This document shows positions 29,719 to 42,649 of a stretch of 64,000 nt of DNA, in pieces. The stretch's first letter is position 1. Every line of letters begins with the position of its first letter. The stretch lies in assembly GCA_905250075.1 (NCBI GenBank), contig CAJNOP010000347.1:63522-127521 (forward strand), written 5' to 3'. Below the pieces are notes generated by a model, which saw nothing but the letters and a program-made list of their open reading frames with translations, was not told the DNA's origin and searched no databases. This DNA is from Rotaria sp. Silwood1 (Eukaryota; Rotifera; Eurotatoria; Philodinida; Philodinidae). Both the position numbers and the translations under genes were made by a program.

Positions 29719-30345
29719 TAACGAGGGAAGGTCCCCAGGTGCCACGCTCCATTTTGAATCGGACATATGCCATTTTGTAGAGCTCAGTGAGACTAGCAAA
29801 AGCTTAAAAGGGTTCTTCCTCATGGGCCTTGCGAGTCGAGTTATGCCCCCTCTACTGAATTTTTGACCATTTTTTCGATATTGAACAGTAAATCAAACAA
29901 CAGAGTTTTGATTTGAAATTTTGCCCATAGATAGGTCTAATCGTCTTTAGAATATCCGGAAAATTTCAGCTGAAAAGAATGTTCCTTTGTCGAGATATTG
30001 AATTATTAAAAAATCATCGCTTTTACAGACAAGGCGCAAAAAGCCAACCTACTTGAATATCCAATATCTCGATAAAGGAACATTCTTTTCAGCTGAAATT
30101 TTCAAGATATTCTAAAGACGATTAGACCTATCTATGGGCAAAATTTCAGATCAAAACTCTGTTGTTTGATTTACTGCTCAATATCGAAAAAATGGTCAAA
30201 AATTCAGTAGAAAGGGCATAACTCGACTCCCAAAGGCCTATGGGGAAGAACCCTTTTAAGCTTTTGCTAATCTCACTGAGCTCTACAAAATGGCATATGT
30301 CCGATTCAAAACGGAGTGTGGCACCTGGAGACCTTCCTTTGTAAG
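29719..30345. mobile_element. Foldback palindrome of the ACGAGGGAA family
   Basis: The left arm starts ACGAGGGAAGGTCCCCAGGT and the right arm ends with its near complement, followed by CTTTGT. The arms are about 290 bp and pair closely, with a central spacer near 30030. The internal blocks GCCCATAGATAGGTCTAAT and TTTCAGCTGAAA are shared with the other foldback elements here. Confidence 0.85.
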
Positions 30346-31781
30346 ATTTCTTTATAGATTCAATATGACCTCAAATTGTCGTATACTATTTCGAATGATT
30401 TTCTCGTTAATGTTAACTAGAAGTTTTATAGTATTTAAATATACATATGAACATGAGTTTTAGATTTATTTGAGATAGTAAAAGTAATAGAAAAGAATGA
30501 CTATACACATAGATATATGAATAAAGACGCATACCTGTATATACATATAGCAAAGAAAGAATCCTATATAACAATATGTATGTATACATACATACATGAG
30601 AAAGAAAAACATAATATTACATAAGAAAAAAATCTTTTAGAAAGTACATAATTTTAAGACGTAAATTGTCATGTATATTTTGGAAAATTACCAACATAAA
30701 CATTGGTCTATGATTCAGTAGTGAAATTTATTCGTATTACACGATTGCTTATGGGTATATTTGTAATTATTCATGTGAATTATAACCCTGATTTGAAGTA
30801 TTTATGTGTAAAGATTATATTCGATGTTTTTTTATTTTGTTTTGGTGTCAAGAGATTGAAATTCATCAACAAACCTCGGTGAGACGAGTAAACACTTCAA
30901 AAAAAAAAACAAGGTCGTTCTTATGGATTCTTTAGCATCGATTTTTGATTCATTTATTGAACTGTCGACTTATTTAAGATATCTTTCGAAATATTAAATA
31001 ATAAAATTTTATCTAAACACTTCAGTAATAAAGAATATTTCTTCATCGAATTATTAATATTTCAAGCGAACTCAATTTTATTGTAATATGCCTATAGCAA
31101 AAAAGAAAAAAAACCTATTTTTAGAAATTCAAGGCTTTCATTGATCTGATTTAAATCAATCTATATGAGTTAAATATAACCTATATAGCAGCAGATATTC
31201 TCTCATGTGTAAATAATTTTATTTTTTAATGATTCAATTCAAATTGATTATTAATAGATATTAATGAGAATATTTCATGCAAATTTGTCTATGAATAATA
31301 ATGATATTAAGTTTTATTATAAATTATTGATATATGAAATGAAAATTATAAATGAACAAAAAAATTAATCTCAAATCATTTAGAACATTTGAATTGTTCT
31401 TACTTGCAATATTTATTTTAGAAAAAAAAAAAAAAAAAAAAACAAACAAATCAATTATATGAATGGTATTATCTAATTTCATTCATTGTCGCTTATTTTT
31501 TTAAAAAAAAAAAAAAAAAAAAAGAAAAGAAAACAAAAAAAGGAAGAAAATTAGATAGAACCAAAAAACATTGAAATAAAGCAAATATCAAGCTTCTTTT
31601 TTTTTGTTGTTGTTGTTGTTGTTTTAAGATCGTTTCTTTTTTCTTCTTTATTTGCTTGTATGTAAACAGCAATCTGACAATATTTAAAAAAAAAAAAAAA
31701 CGGCTACCATTCATATACACATTTAACACATATTTTTCAATAATTTCAAATAAAAAAAAAAAAACAAAAAAAAAAATAATT

Positions 31782-34700
31782 TCATATTAATTTATTGTAT
31801 GCATTAAGTAATCTATTTATTGTTGGTATACGAGATAAAAGACGATAAAGTATATAAGCTGTTATAGCACACATACCACCAGCTAATACATCAATAACAT
31901 AATGATGTCGAGAATAAATCGCAGAAAACCAAACACATAATGTAAATAAAACAAATGTTATATGTAACCAAAGTTTTTTACTTAATGAACCATATAAAAC
32001 AGTTATTAATGGATATGCTGCATGTAATGATGGTATAGCAGCAAAAACATTAGCATTTTTTGAATACATTGATGAGAAAACTTTTAAACCTGTTATTTGA
32101 TCAAAATGTATAAAACCAGCTGGATTACCAGGTACGTTTAAATTAAATTCAAAACCATATAATTCAATATACCAAGGTGGTCTATATATATATATAAGAT
32201 AATTAATAACAAAAAAAAACAATGATTTACTTACGCCGCTGGTATTATATAATAAATAACAAAACCAAGAATATTAGTTAATAAAAATGTAAATGCAAAA
32301 TCCATATAATCTCGTTTACTTTTATAACGATAAAGATAAAGACTATAGGCTACAGGAATAGGAATCCTAAAACAAAAAAGTAGAAGATAAAATTTAGAAA
32401 ACAACAACAAATTATGAGTATGTTTGAATCAATGTTTTTGATTAGAGACAATTTCAAATTTTCTCTTAATGTCTTTTCTATGTTTAAAAAAACAATTGAA
32501 AAAGTTCTATTTCATTTTCTATAAACTTCAATTTACAGACATATGATTCAATCACATAAGGAAAAAATACTCGAATAACAAAAAAAAAAAATTATCGTTT
32601 AAATATACTGTAACACAGATCGATAGGAGACGTGAATTAACTAAATAGATCTGATGTACAATTATGACATAGTCTGAAAGTACAGGGACTACGGAATTTT
32701 CGTTTTTTTTCTTCTTGACCTATGCGCATTGATTATATCTAAATGAACTATGGATAACATAGAAAAAGTTCATACTTTTAGTTTATTGTTAAAGAGATAC
32801 TATGGTAATAAGAAAATTTTCTGCTTTGAAATTTTGTCTATACAAAATTTTAAGTCGAAAAATTCTCTTACTTTTATAATAATAAGTCAAGGACATGAAC
32901 CATTTTTGTTTTTTTTTTTAAGACATTTACAGCTTATTTTCATATAAATAATAAACAAATTCTCGATTGAATAGTTGAAGAACTTCATTTGTTAGAAAAT
33001 ATTTTTATCAATTTTATTGTTCATTATTGCACCTAATTGACATTGTCTATTTGTTGTCATAGACTTGATAGAATTAATGTTAAATTCTACATTATCGTAG
33101 ATTCGAATGAGTACATCTCTAATAGGCGTGTTCCATGAGAAAACTATCTTAAGAATGACTGAACGTATCGAGCTGTTCTCTGATACTTAAGGGTTTCTTG
33201 ACGTGCTCTTTCTTTTGTCTAGCGGACACTTTTGTTCAAAACGCTCGAAAGTAGGTTTTCTAGAAAACTGTGGTTTTGGAACCAGTGGTCGTGAAATTGT
33301 TTTTGTTTTAACAGTCTATATTGACAGAGCAATGAATTCCCCGCAAAACGAGATGTCTCCGAGCTCTATACGACTTTTTTTTGACCGAGTTACATCAATT
33401 TTAGTAGAAGGCAAAAGCTATTCCTCTGGGAAAAAAACAGTTTTTGCCTTTCACCAAAAATTGATGTAACTCGGTCAAAAAAAGTCGTAGAGACCTCGGA
33501 GACATCTCATTTTGTACAGAATTGGTTGCTCTGTCAATATAGACTGTTAAAATAAAAAAAAAACTTTCGCAACCACGGTTTTCTGGAAAACCTACTTCCG
33601 AGCATTTTGAACAAATATATCCGCTAGACAAAAGAAAGAGCACGTCAAGAAACCCTTAAATACCAGAGGACAGCTCGATACATTCAGTCGTTCTTAACAT
33701 AGTTTTTTCATGGAACACGCCTATTGTAAAATATCATGATTTTTTTTTTGTCTTGTCGAAATCAATTTTATTAATATCCTTGATCTGCTACTACTGAAAT
33801 TTTATATATATAGCTAACTAGGAAACATGTTTGAGTGTACCCGTCTAGATACAAGATGATACCTAACCTTGAGATGAGTACTTTAATATAAATGATTAAA
33901 TACAAAATATCCATCTCATAGAAGAACTATATTATATGTTTTTTTCGAATTATTGATAAATGTTCAATTAGTAACAGCTAATGTATTGATGTTTGTGATC
34001 AACAAAAAAAAAAGTCTCTACAAGATAAACTAAATCTCATCTTGTAATCTAAGACAAATATTTAAATATATTTCATCATACTATATGAATGAAATTAATC
34101 AGCTTGTGAATTAAAAGAAAAATTTCCTAATGATATAAATTTTCATGTATAAATATTTATCGAAAAGTTTATTATCTTGAATACATGAAAAAAAAGGTAT
34201 CTATACTATATATTGACACCTTATAAAGTATTCTAATCAGATTAAGATATATATATATATTTCAACTTATAATATCTAATAACTCGTTTATAGCATATCA
34301 TAAAGAGTCATATAATCGATTATAAATCTTGTACTTAAAAAATTTTTAAAAAGACTACAATCAATATATATATATATAAATCAATTCAAATTTTCATGAA
34401 TAGTGATCTATTATCATTTGTAGGTTTTTATTGGTTTCGAAATCAAATTCAATATAAAATTAAAAATCATTGAATATGATATATATCTAATTTGATATTC
34501 AAAAAAAAAAAATCTTACCAATTAAGATAACAAATTCCTGTAAAAATATCTAAAAATGCAATATGATTTTCTTGAAAATATTCATTTAATGTCATCATAT
34601 GTCCATTTTTAATAATTCCAAATATTTTTTTTTCTATTAAATAAATATCTTCTATATGAATATTTGATACTGTATAATTTGGTATTAAACGTAATGCATC

Positions 34701-36697
34701 ATATAAAAGTAAATATGTTAAATAAATTAATACGGCTAATGCAAAACGTCTTGTACGTTCAGATATAATTAAAAAAATAATTAAAATTAAATAAATTAAT
34801 ATATGTACTATTGAAATACCAGCAATAAATATAAACCATAGAAAATAAATAAAACTTGCTAAAATTATCCAATGTATATATTCTTTTAATATAAAAAAAT
34901 TTGTATATTTATTATCAGTATTTATTAATATATCATTTGAATAATTTGTTGGTATATTAATAATTATTGAATTTTGATTTATATCATTGATTTTTTCATT
35001 ATTATTTTCATCATTTATTCTATGTATATCAAGTTGATGATATATTGTATGATTATTATCTTGTTTAATTATACCATTTGGATGTTTTTTATATGATATA
35101 AATGTTTTATAACGTGGTCGAAATGGTGATGTTAATGTTGAAAATAAGGTTGATAATGATGATGAATTATTAATATTAGATGAATTTGTATTATATTCAT
35201 TTGATAATGAATTTATTGATTCATCATTATTTGTATTTGTTTGAAAACCAAGTTGTGTACCTTAAAATTTTTAAAAATATAATGATTATATATTAAGATT
35301 TTTTTCTAATGAATAAAAAAAAGAAAGAAATAGAAATTAGTTGATTTACATTCAATTTATTCCATTCTAATTCTTTTTTTTTGCTTAATACGTTTCTCAA
35401 ACTTTTCTAACTTATTTTTATAGATAAAAAAATCTATGTACTATTAAACAGAGATAAGATTACAATATTTTATTCTTACCTCTCATTTCTTGTTCAGTAA
35501 ATTTTAAATCAACTGAGCGTCATTTAGGGTCTTATTTTCCTTATGATAGATGTTTAGGAAACACCCCAGTACTCATTATGGACAAGAGCATATGGAAAGA
35601 AAAGGAAAAAAAAATCAAACATCCATGACGAAGTATAACGAAAGACAGAGAAATAAGAAAATATGACGACATGTCAATGACCATCTAATAATGGTTAGTA
35701 TTTATTCTACACAAGATGCTGCTATAATTGGCGCATTGAAATCAAATTAGAAACAAATGGGAATCGGGTACAATTTAGGATTCAATTTAAGATCGAACGC
35801 ATCGAAGGACGATCAAATTATTTCTTAAAGTACAATATAAAAATTCTTAACATGTCACATTGACTTACGATTCAAACATAATGAAACTCAAGTATAGAGA
35901 ACGAAAAATCTAAGTGCATTTATTTTTATTTTTATTTCGTTTTATACACAAGACAATTTGAGCATGACTATGCACTTTTTATTTTGATATGATGAATCAA
36001 ATATAAAAACAAAGAAGAAGAAGAAGAAAATAAAAACTATTTTCAATATAAATTTTAACTGTTCCTAATATAAAGAAGAATAAAAAAAATACACACACAT
36101 CAATTTTTGTAACAATAAAAAACTTAAATAAATACTTTTATTACTTGTCATTAAATTTATTCTTTTTTTTTGTTTAAACATATTATTGATTAATCTATAG
36201 TGTATAAAAGAACTTTTTCTTAATTTTATAAAATCAATATAATTAAAATATTGATAATAATAATAATCAAAACAATATTAAATTTATATATTTATCATTT
36301 ATACAATTTTTGTTTTTTTTCAAATAAATATTCTACTAGTTAAATTTAAAAGTACATTTAAATGAACTTAAAAAAAAGATAAAGAAAAAACGAAACATTG
36401 ACCTAGACTTTAGATTTTACACATGTTATCATGTCAAAGATCAGCAAGATAAAAAAACAACAAAAAAGAAAGAAATACTCTGGATATTTTNNNNNNNNNN
36501 NNNNNNNNNNNNNNNNNNNNNNNNNNNNNNNNNNNNNNNNNNNNNNNNNNNNNNNNNNNNNNNNNNNNNNNNNNNNNNNNNNNNNNNNNNAAAAAAAAAA
36601 AATTAATACTTATTTTACCTAGTTGAGTAAAAAATGTTGACATAGGCACAAAGATTTTTGTCCATTTTCGAGTATATAATGGATTATAATAACGCAT
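31782..36697 (-). CDS. AUR1-like PAP2-superfamily membrane enzyme (450 aa, 4 exons)
   Basis: Exons 36619-36697, 34519-35260, 32235-32366 and 31782-32181 sum to 1353 nt. A hydrophilic N-terminal third rich in Asn and Ser is followed by several membrane segments (for example WIILASFIYFLWFIFIAGI and FAFTFLLTNILGFVIYYII). The C-terminal third has PAAPPWYIELYG and the two PAP2 catalytic motifs SLHAAYP (with its His) and SRHHYVIDVLAGG. APPWY plus SLHxxxP plus HHYxxDVxxG is the pattern of fungal inositol-phosphoceramide synthase AUR1 and related PAP2_3 proteins, so a lipid head-group transferase or phosphatase of the secretory pathway is likely. The substrate cannot be told from sequence. The start exon is short but splices in frame (LG/TQLG). 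Intron 2 carries a foldback element and intron 1 an assembly gap. Confidence 0.87.
32610..32700. repeat. One-armed relic of the palindrome at 54736-55036
   Basis: TAACACAGATCGATAGGAGA and the following GATCTGATGTACAATTATGA through AGTCTGAAAGTACAG closely match one arm of the palindrome at about 54960-55026. No opposite arm is visible, so this is a truncated copy. Confidence 0.65.
33121..33725. mobile_element. 0.6-kb foldback palindrome
   Basis: The left end AATAGGCGTGTTCCATGA and right end TCATGGAACACGCCTATT are exact inverses, and the arms pair for about 300 bp around a centre near 33423. The target duplication is not resolved. The overlapping open frames are the same repeat read on both strands. 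It lies in the AUR1-like gene's long intron. Confidence 0.9.
36491..36590. other. Assembly gap (100 N)
   Basis: One hundred N, followed by a poly-A run, inside the first intron of the AUR1-like gene. A round 100-N gap is normally a scaffold join of unknown size. Confidence 0.95.
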
Positions 36698-38939
36698 GTT
36701 GTTTTATTTATTAAGATACTTCATAATAAATCTATGAATACTATTGAACAATATCAACTAAAATAAACAAAATATAATATTAATCATACCCATAATTTAA
36801 ATGATAAGAAATCAGTTGATATAAAAGAAAAATGATGTATATATAAATATATAGATAAGCCAATTCTATTCCTAAATAGACTAAAAAATAATGAACGAAT
36901 AAATGATTGAATAGAATACTAAAAAAAGGTTTTCGAGATACAAAAAAAAAAATATTAACTAAACTACTAATAGAAATGCATAGACATACATCGGAATAAA
37001 TTCAAATGAATAACAAAAATGTTATGCAGAACTACTACTAATCAACTAGTAACAAAATTAAAAAAAAAACTACGAAATACTCATTGTCGTCTTTTTTTTT
37101 TATCGACAATCAAAGTCTTATCGAACAAAGAATATAACAATGATCGACAACCTTTTTGTCAAATATGTCGTCAACGTGGTTACTAGCCGATTGTTACCCT
37201 TCCTCTATGCCTTACACAACTATTGCATTCGATTCGGTTATCAAAAAAAAAAAAAAAAAGAAGAATAATCTCGAGGCGTCGTGGTCGTACGTCCGCATTT
37301 TTTTTCTTCTTCTTTCATCTATTACATGTACTCTGTTTTTCTCGTTCTTCTATTGTCGTTTTATTCTTTCTTTTTTTTTTTCTCTATGGATTTTTTTTCT
37401 TGCTTTTCTTCACTCCATAGTGACTCGTTTTTACCCAAATTACAAACGCTCGTTCTCTTACTCATTTTACGAGATCGATGTAAATTATCTGATATAATAT
37501 CTAATTGTTTTTTTTTTTACAAGCATTCTGACAAATGAGACTTTTTTTTGTTTTGTTAAGTGTTCTTATTTGCTTCGATTAATATATTTGTAAAATATGA
37601 ATTTTTTTTTGTTTTTGTCATTAACAATAATGATTAATACTATTGGTATAAAATTATTTTGATAAAAAAGTAAAAAAAGAAACTAGATAATTTATTCTAT
37701 GTTGTTGAAGAATCTTTTTTTTTTTTTAATATTCTATTCATAATGTAATTTGTACTGAATGATCTATGTTGAATAATAATGATTGAAAAAATAAAATCAA
37801 TTGTCATCAACAAATACTATTCAAAGACAAAAGAGATAACTAAAAAAATATTTTTCTTTATCTTTAGTTTCATTAACAAATAGACATTTTAATCGATTAT
37901 ATAAAAAACAAAAAAGGAAAATATTGACGTTAGGTCAATTATAATTTTGATCTTTATTTTTTCAATATATATATATATATATATATATCTACCTGATTTT
38001 ATTTCAATGAATAGAAACATATTCTGTTATATACTTGAAATATTGAGAATAATATGAATTTTGAAATTTTTCTACTAAAAAAAAAAAAAAAACTTGCAGT
38101 GATTCATAAATCACACTGGCATGCGTATAATCATTTTTTTGTACTGACGTTGTTCAATGAAGGTAAAAGGTTGCCGTCAACAACATAAAACAAACTTTCC
38201 ATTATAAAATAAAGAAATTGGTTTCTTAGAAATATTTCAAATAAGAAATTCTATTGGTTATGCTTCAAATGCAATGATTGAAAGGCGCCATTCTGTTCTG
38301 CTTTGACGACAAGAACATTACAAATAAACATATACATAAAAAGGAAACGATTCAAGACAACAGTAGCGAGGCAAAGAATAATGGCAGCTGTTGTCAACAT
38401 TTTATATACATACACAGATGTTAAAACGAATGTTTTTTAATGATTATTGTTTTTATTAGTATATCTGACATAGAAGAAAAAAAAACTAATATGTGCAATT
38501 GATTTGAGAATTCAACAAATATTTAAAGAAGGCAAAATCAATAGATAATACAATTATTTTTCTATCTCTCTTCCAAAGTATACCAAAAAACCTAATGCAT
38601 TTCATTACTATTGACTTAATTTACAATCAGAAAACTATATATATATCTAAACAATTAATTTCCATTGTTAGTTTTTATAAGTTATAATAAATTTTGTTAA
38701 TCTTTTTCTTAAATACTAAAACAAAACATCTTGAATAAAATGAATAGATATATATTATGATATTTATATATAATGAAATTAATCTTTTGACATACTATTT
38801 TATTATCTTTATAAGAAAAATTTGTTTTATTATATGTTGAAAAAAAAAAGCTTTTTATGTAAAAGATTTCTTTTTTTTATTAAAAAAATCTATTCAATTA
38901 GAATGCACTTAAAAAATAGAAAGTTCATAGCTTTGCAGT
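36698..38939. other. Intergenic spacer
   Basis: AT-rich sequence with long poly-A and poly-T and an (AT)n tract near 37970-37990. The open frames around 37156-37538 are Lys, Phe and Ser runs from homopolymers. I see no supported gene. Confidence 0.55.
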
Positions 38940-40657
38940 TTAATTTACTATATTGCATTGTGATAAACATGATAAATCATTCATTGAAATGTATGTAGCT
39001 AAAAAAAGAAAATCGAATAATATTTTCTATAATAAAAAGAAAAATATTTTACCATTCATATCTAGATCATCAGTATTCGCATGATTTTTTTCTTCTAATT
39101 TTTCTCCTTTAACAACTTTAACTCGATTATCAGTTAACATTTTCATTTTAACACCACCATTATTTAAACATACATCGATCATATGTTTATAAGCAAGTTG
39201 TCGAGCTTCATTAGTACTTTGACTTATACCAGCAGGAAATTGTATATGATCATCAAGTATAACACGATGAAACCAATATCTTTTACCATCAAATTTTCGT
39301 ATTTTTTCACGACTTGTTACATTTATTGTACTCTGTTGTATAACTTTATCAATTTCACGTATATCAGATGTAGGTTTTAGTTCATTATTTCGTAACATTT
39401 CAGCTAGTTTAGCTACTGATACTGTATCTGCAAAGCAAACTCGATTTTCATTCCTACAAAAAAAATTCATTGAAAGAACTTCAAATGTTTTATTAATCAA
39501 TAAAATAAATATTTACAATTCATATTCAGATGTATCGGATAAAATTCCAGACCATTTTGCTGTTTCCATTAATTGATTTACTTCAATTGGCGTTGTTTCA
39601 ATCTTGAAAAATATATCATAAAAAAAAGAAAAGTTTTTGTCTCGATTTTTTTTGTAATAAACTTATTCTTGAATACTTACATTTTCAATTGTACGATTAG
39701 ATAATATTTCTTCAGTTTGAGAAAGAATATTTTTACGAGGTGTAAATAATTTTTTACATTCGATATATTGTGAATCAAGATCTAAAATAAACTTTAATTA
39801 AATTAATAAATAATTTTTTTTTATATCAATTCAAATACTTAATAATGTTCGAGCAAGAAGACCTGTAAATGGTGTATCACGTTTATATAATGAAGTTGTT
39901 GGTGTACTTGGTATATAATCACATTTTGAATTTAAATTTGTAATATCTGATTCTAAAAAAACAAAAAAAAAAATTATTTTAAAAAAAAATTAATAAATAA
40001 TTTAATACGAACGAGTTAAACTTCGTGTTCGATATCGACGTCCAAAATTAGCTGTTGAAAGTGGTGGTCGTTGTAATTTATTTATTTTTTTTTCATCTAA
40101 AAAGAAATAAATTCAAGTTTTTTTTTATTTGAAACAAAACACAAAATTAATTACGTTTTTCTTGTAGAAAAATAGCATCATCATAAGCTATATCACAATT
40201 AATTTGTGTTTGTTGCATCCAATAATTAAGACGACGTACAACAAAATCACGAATTTCAGTATTACGATGTAATATTGTCCAATTAACTCGTTCAAATGAA
40301 TATTTTGTATTTTGAACAATATTAAGATCAATAATAGCACCAGTCATACGACGTAATTCATTTAAACGACAATCCTTTATTTTGAAAAAAAAAAAAAAAG
40401 AAAAAAATTTTTATATTTAATTTTATTTTTATTCTAATTTACTTGTTCACCACAAAATATTGCACGAACATTAATATCAGCTCGTTGAATATTAAGTACT
40501 GTTTGTAACGTTGAAGTCTTTAAAAAAAAAAGAATAATAATAAAAAATGATTAGAAAAACAGAATACGAAATAACAAACTGATGAAAATCGTTCATGTCT
40601 AATCGATGAAAAACCTGATGATGATGATCTACTTGATATTTTCGATATAGAACTCAT
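38940..40657 (-). CDS. Unidentified protein, possibly RNA-binding (about 405 aa, 9 exons)
   Basis: The start is MSSISKISSRSSSSGFSS at 40657. Nine exons (edges near 40580, 40443-40517, 40155-40374, 40013-40096, 39839-39952, 39681-39781, 39517-39602, 39053-39453 and 38940-38998) join in one frame of 1218 nt. Residues 27-110 contain ADINVRAIFCGEQDCRLNEL then RRMTGAIIDLNIV, which weakly resembles the helix-strand end of a KH domain. Near the C-terminus, KRYWFHRVILDDHIQFPAGI followed by SQSTNEARQLAYKHMIDVCL resembles a double-stranded-RNA-binding fold (strands, then a helix with EARxLAY). Both are pattern impressions only. One donor (GTTCGT) and the last exon are less certain. I do not recognise the family. 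Confidence 0.7.
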
Positions 40658-41971
40658 TTTGATTTACAAATTTATGTTTACAAGTAATCGCAAATAGAAT
40701 GATATATCTGACGATAAAATGGACGAATGTTTTATTCGTTTACTTGGTCACATGTTTTCTTTCAGTAAACAAAGTAGATTTATCACAATGAACAATGAAT
40801 GTATTAACACGATAAACATAATCTATTGATTTAAATTTAGTTTAAAAACATATTTCTTTCTCAAGAAATTCAAACATGAAAGATTATATTGTTAATTATA
40901 ACAAAACTTCTATTTAAAATACTTTTGTTTTTTTTGTTTATTCAATAAAAATTAGAACATAATAAACAATCATTGTCGAAATAAAATAATTATATTTCTT
41001 AATCAATTGAAAAAATTCATTTATATATATTCTAATGAATTCTTATAACAAAATCTATCGAGTGAAATAAATATAATTTTTATTCCTATTTAAAAAAAAA
41101 AATATCATTCTTGTAATGTTTTATTATATTCACTGAATAATAAACAATAATTTACAAATTTTATGCCATTATATTCTTTTTGTTTGCATTGAATAAATGA
41201 TATTTAGAAGCAATGCACTATATTAAATCGTTTTGTCTTTTATAATTAGTTTCATATATGACTTGAAAAAAAATATTTCCTGAATGTTATTCATATGAAA
41301 ATAAGACATCGAGTTCATTGTAAATATCTATAGACCTTGTCAATAGTTACCAAAGGGGCTGGTTGGGTCTGTTAACATTATCTTCGGGAAATTAAAAAAG
41401 GAAATATGAAACATTATGAAGCGGCTGATATTGTAAAAGAATAAACTTGCTAACATAGATTTCAATTTGTGAGTTACTACCAACTATTAGTCTATGTCGA
41501 TGATGAAAAATTTTTATTCAAGATATTTTCTCACTTACGAGAGAATCTCTTGAGGCGTTAAAGAATTTTTCGGTCGGGGATGTGGTAGTTAGAAGTGACA
41601 TATCCCAAGTTACTTCTAGCATAAGTTATGTATTTTTGAGGTTAGAAGCAGAATAGGTGATTTTACTGCTGAATCTTTGTTTTTGTTTTTTCGAATCGGA
41701 TTGTGACTATTATAAACATTGATTTTGATCATTTAAAAAGTTCAATAAAAAAAAAGATAATTAAGATACTATTTATATTAAAAACTGGAACTGGTTCTCA
41801 TTTTTGTTTTTGTTTTATTAGCTTAAGAGATAAGTTTTTGAAAAAACAATGTAGCTATTACAATAAAATATTATATTTCCAAGATTTTTTTTTCATCAAT
41901 TGTCATATTCATAATATCTAACTTATATTCAAGCAGATACTACGTTTTTCATGATTTTGTTTTGACTGTAT

Positions 41972-42147
41972 AGGGCTGGCCCGAGTCAGCAAACATTGGG
42001 GGGTTGTTCCGGACTTTTATAATGCGAATAAAACTTTTGTCTAAGAGTACTCAAGAAAAAAATTTCATTTTCGCTCGGAAAAAACAAAAATTTTCGATTA
42101 TTGGGGAGTTGTCACAACCTCTACAACCCCCTATCGGGCCAGCCCTG
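41972..42147. mobile_element. hAT-type MITE (GGGCTGGCCCGA family)
   Basis: The ends AGGGCTGGCCCGA and TCGGGCCAGCCCTG are inverted; the left end appears to have lost a terminal C. The flanks GACTGTAT at 41964-41971 and 42148-42155 are an exact 8-bp duplication. The element is about 176 bp and has no coding capacity. Confidence 0.88.
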
Positions 42148-42320
42148 GACTGTATTCTATAAATGATCAAGATCAATGTTTATCATAGACACAATAAACA
42201 TTTAGCCTAATATATTTTTTCTGATTCGAAAAAAAAAAACAAAGGTTCAACAGTAAAATCAGCAGCTATTGTCCTTCTAACTTCAAAAATACATAACTTA
42301 TGCTAGAAGCAACTTGGACA

Positions 42321-42649
42321 CAGAGATGTCCATGGCGGCGCTGCCGCTGCCGCTGCCGCCGTGGCGGTGGCGGCGCGGCAGCGACAGGTTTCTTAAAAAC
42401 TCATCGCGGCAGCATTCTTTTTCGAGGACATTGAAAAACTGCATGATTTTAATAGAATTTCATTGTTTACAAATGAAACACCCCGAGACTGAATGAATCT
42501 GATGGACTAGTACCAATATTTCTGGTCCAATACAGTTGCAGCAGTGAAAATCGAAACACTTTTTTATAAACCATCGCGGCGCGGTAACTTTTTTTTTCTA
42601 ATGTCATGGCGCGGCAGCAGCAGAGTTTCAGCCGCGATGGACATCTCTG
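42321..42649. mobile_element. GC-rich hAT-type MITE with exact 8-bp duplication
   Basis: It begins CAGAGATGTCCATGG and ends ATGGACATCTCTG. The flanks CTTGGACA (42313-42320 and 42650-42657) are identical. The interior near both ends is rich in GGCGGC and GCCGCTGCC units, far more GC-rich than the surrounding DNA. It splits the right arm of an older foldback element. Confidence 0.92.

Larger units (their letters stand above)
26053..31781. other. Gene-poor stretch of 5.7 kb
   Basis: AT-rich DNA with homopolymers, a (CT)n tract near 27310 and 27430, CATA repeats near 30570, a small palindrome (29109-29207) and a foldback element (29719-30345). I see no exon with coding character on either strand; the short open frames are low-complexity. 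Confidence 0.6.

Noticed and set aside
29627..29866. Plus-strand open frame of 79 codons
   Set aside because: It crosses the left arm of a palindromic element; there is no domain or splice signal.
33203..33643. Two similar proteins on opposite strands (MLFLLSSG...)
   Set aside because: They are the two arms of the same palindrome read from each end, not a gene pair.
36431..36697. Open frames spanning the 100-N gap
   Set aside because: Translation through N has no meaning. Only the AUR1-like first exon (36619-36697) is supported.
37156..37538. Overlapping plus-strand open frames with Lys, Phe and Ser runs
   Set aside because: Homopolymer-driven, three frames overlapping, and no recognisable protein features.
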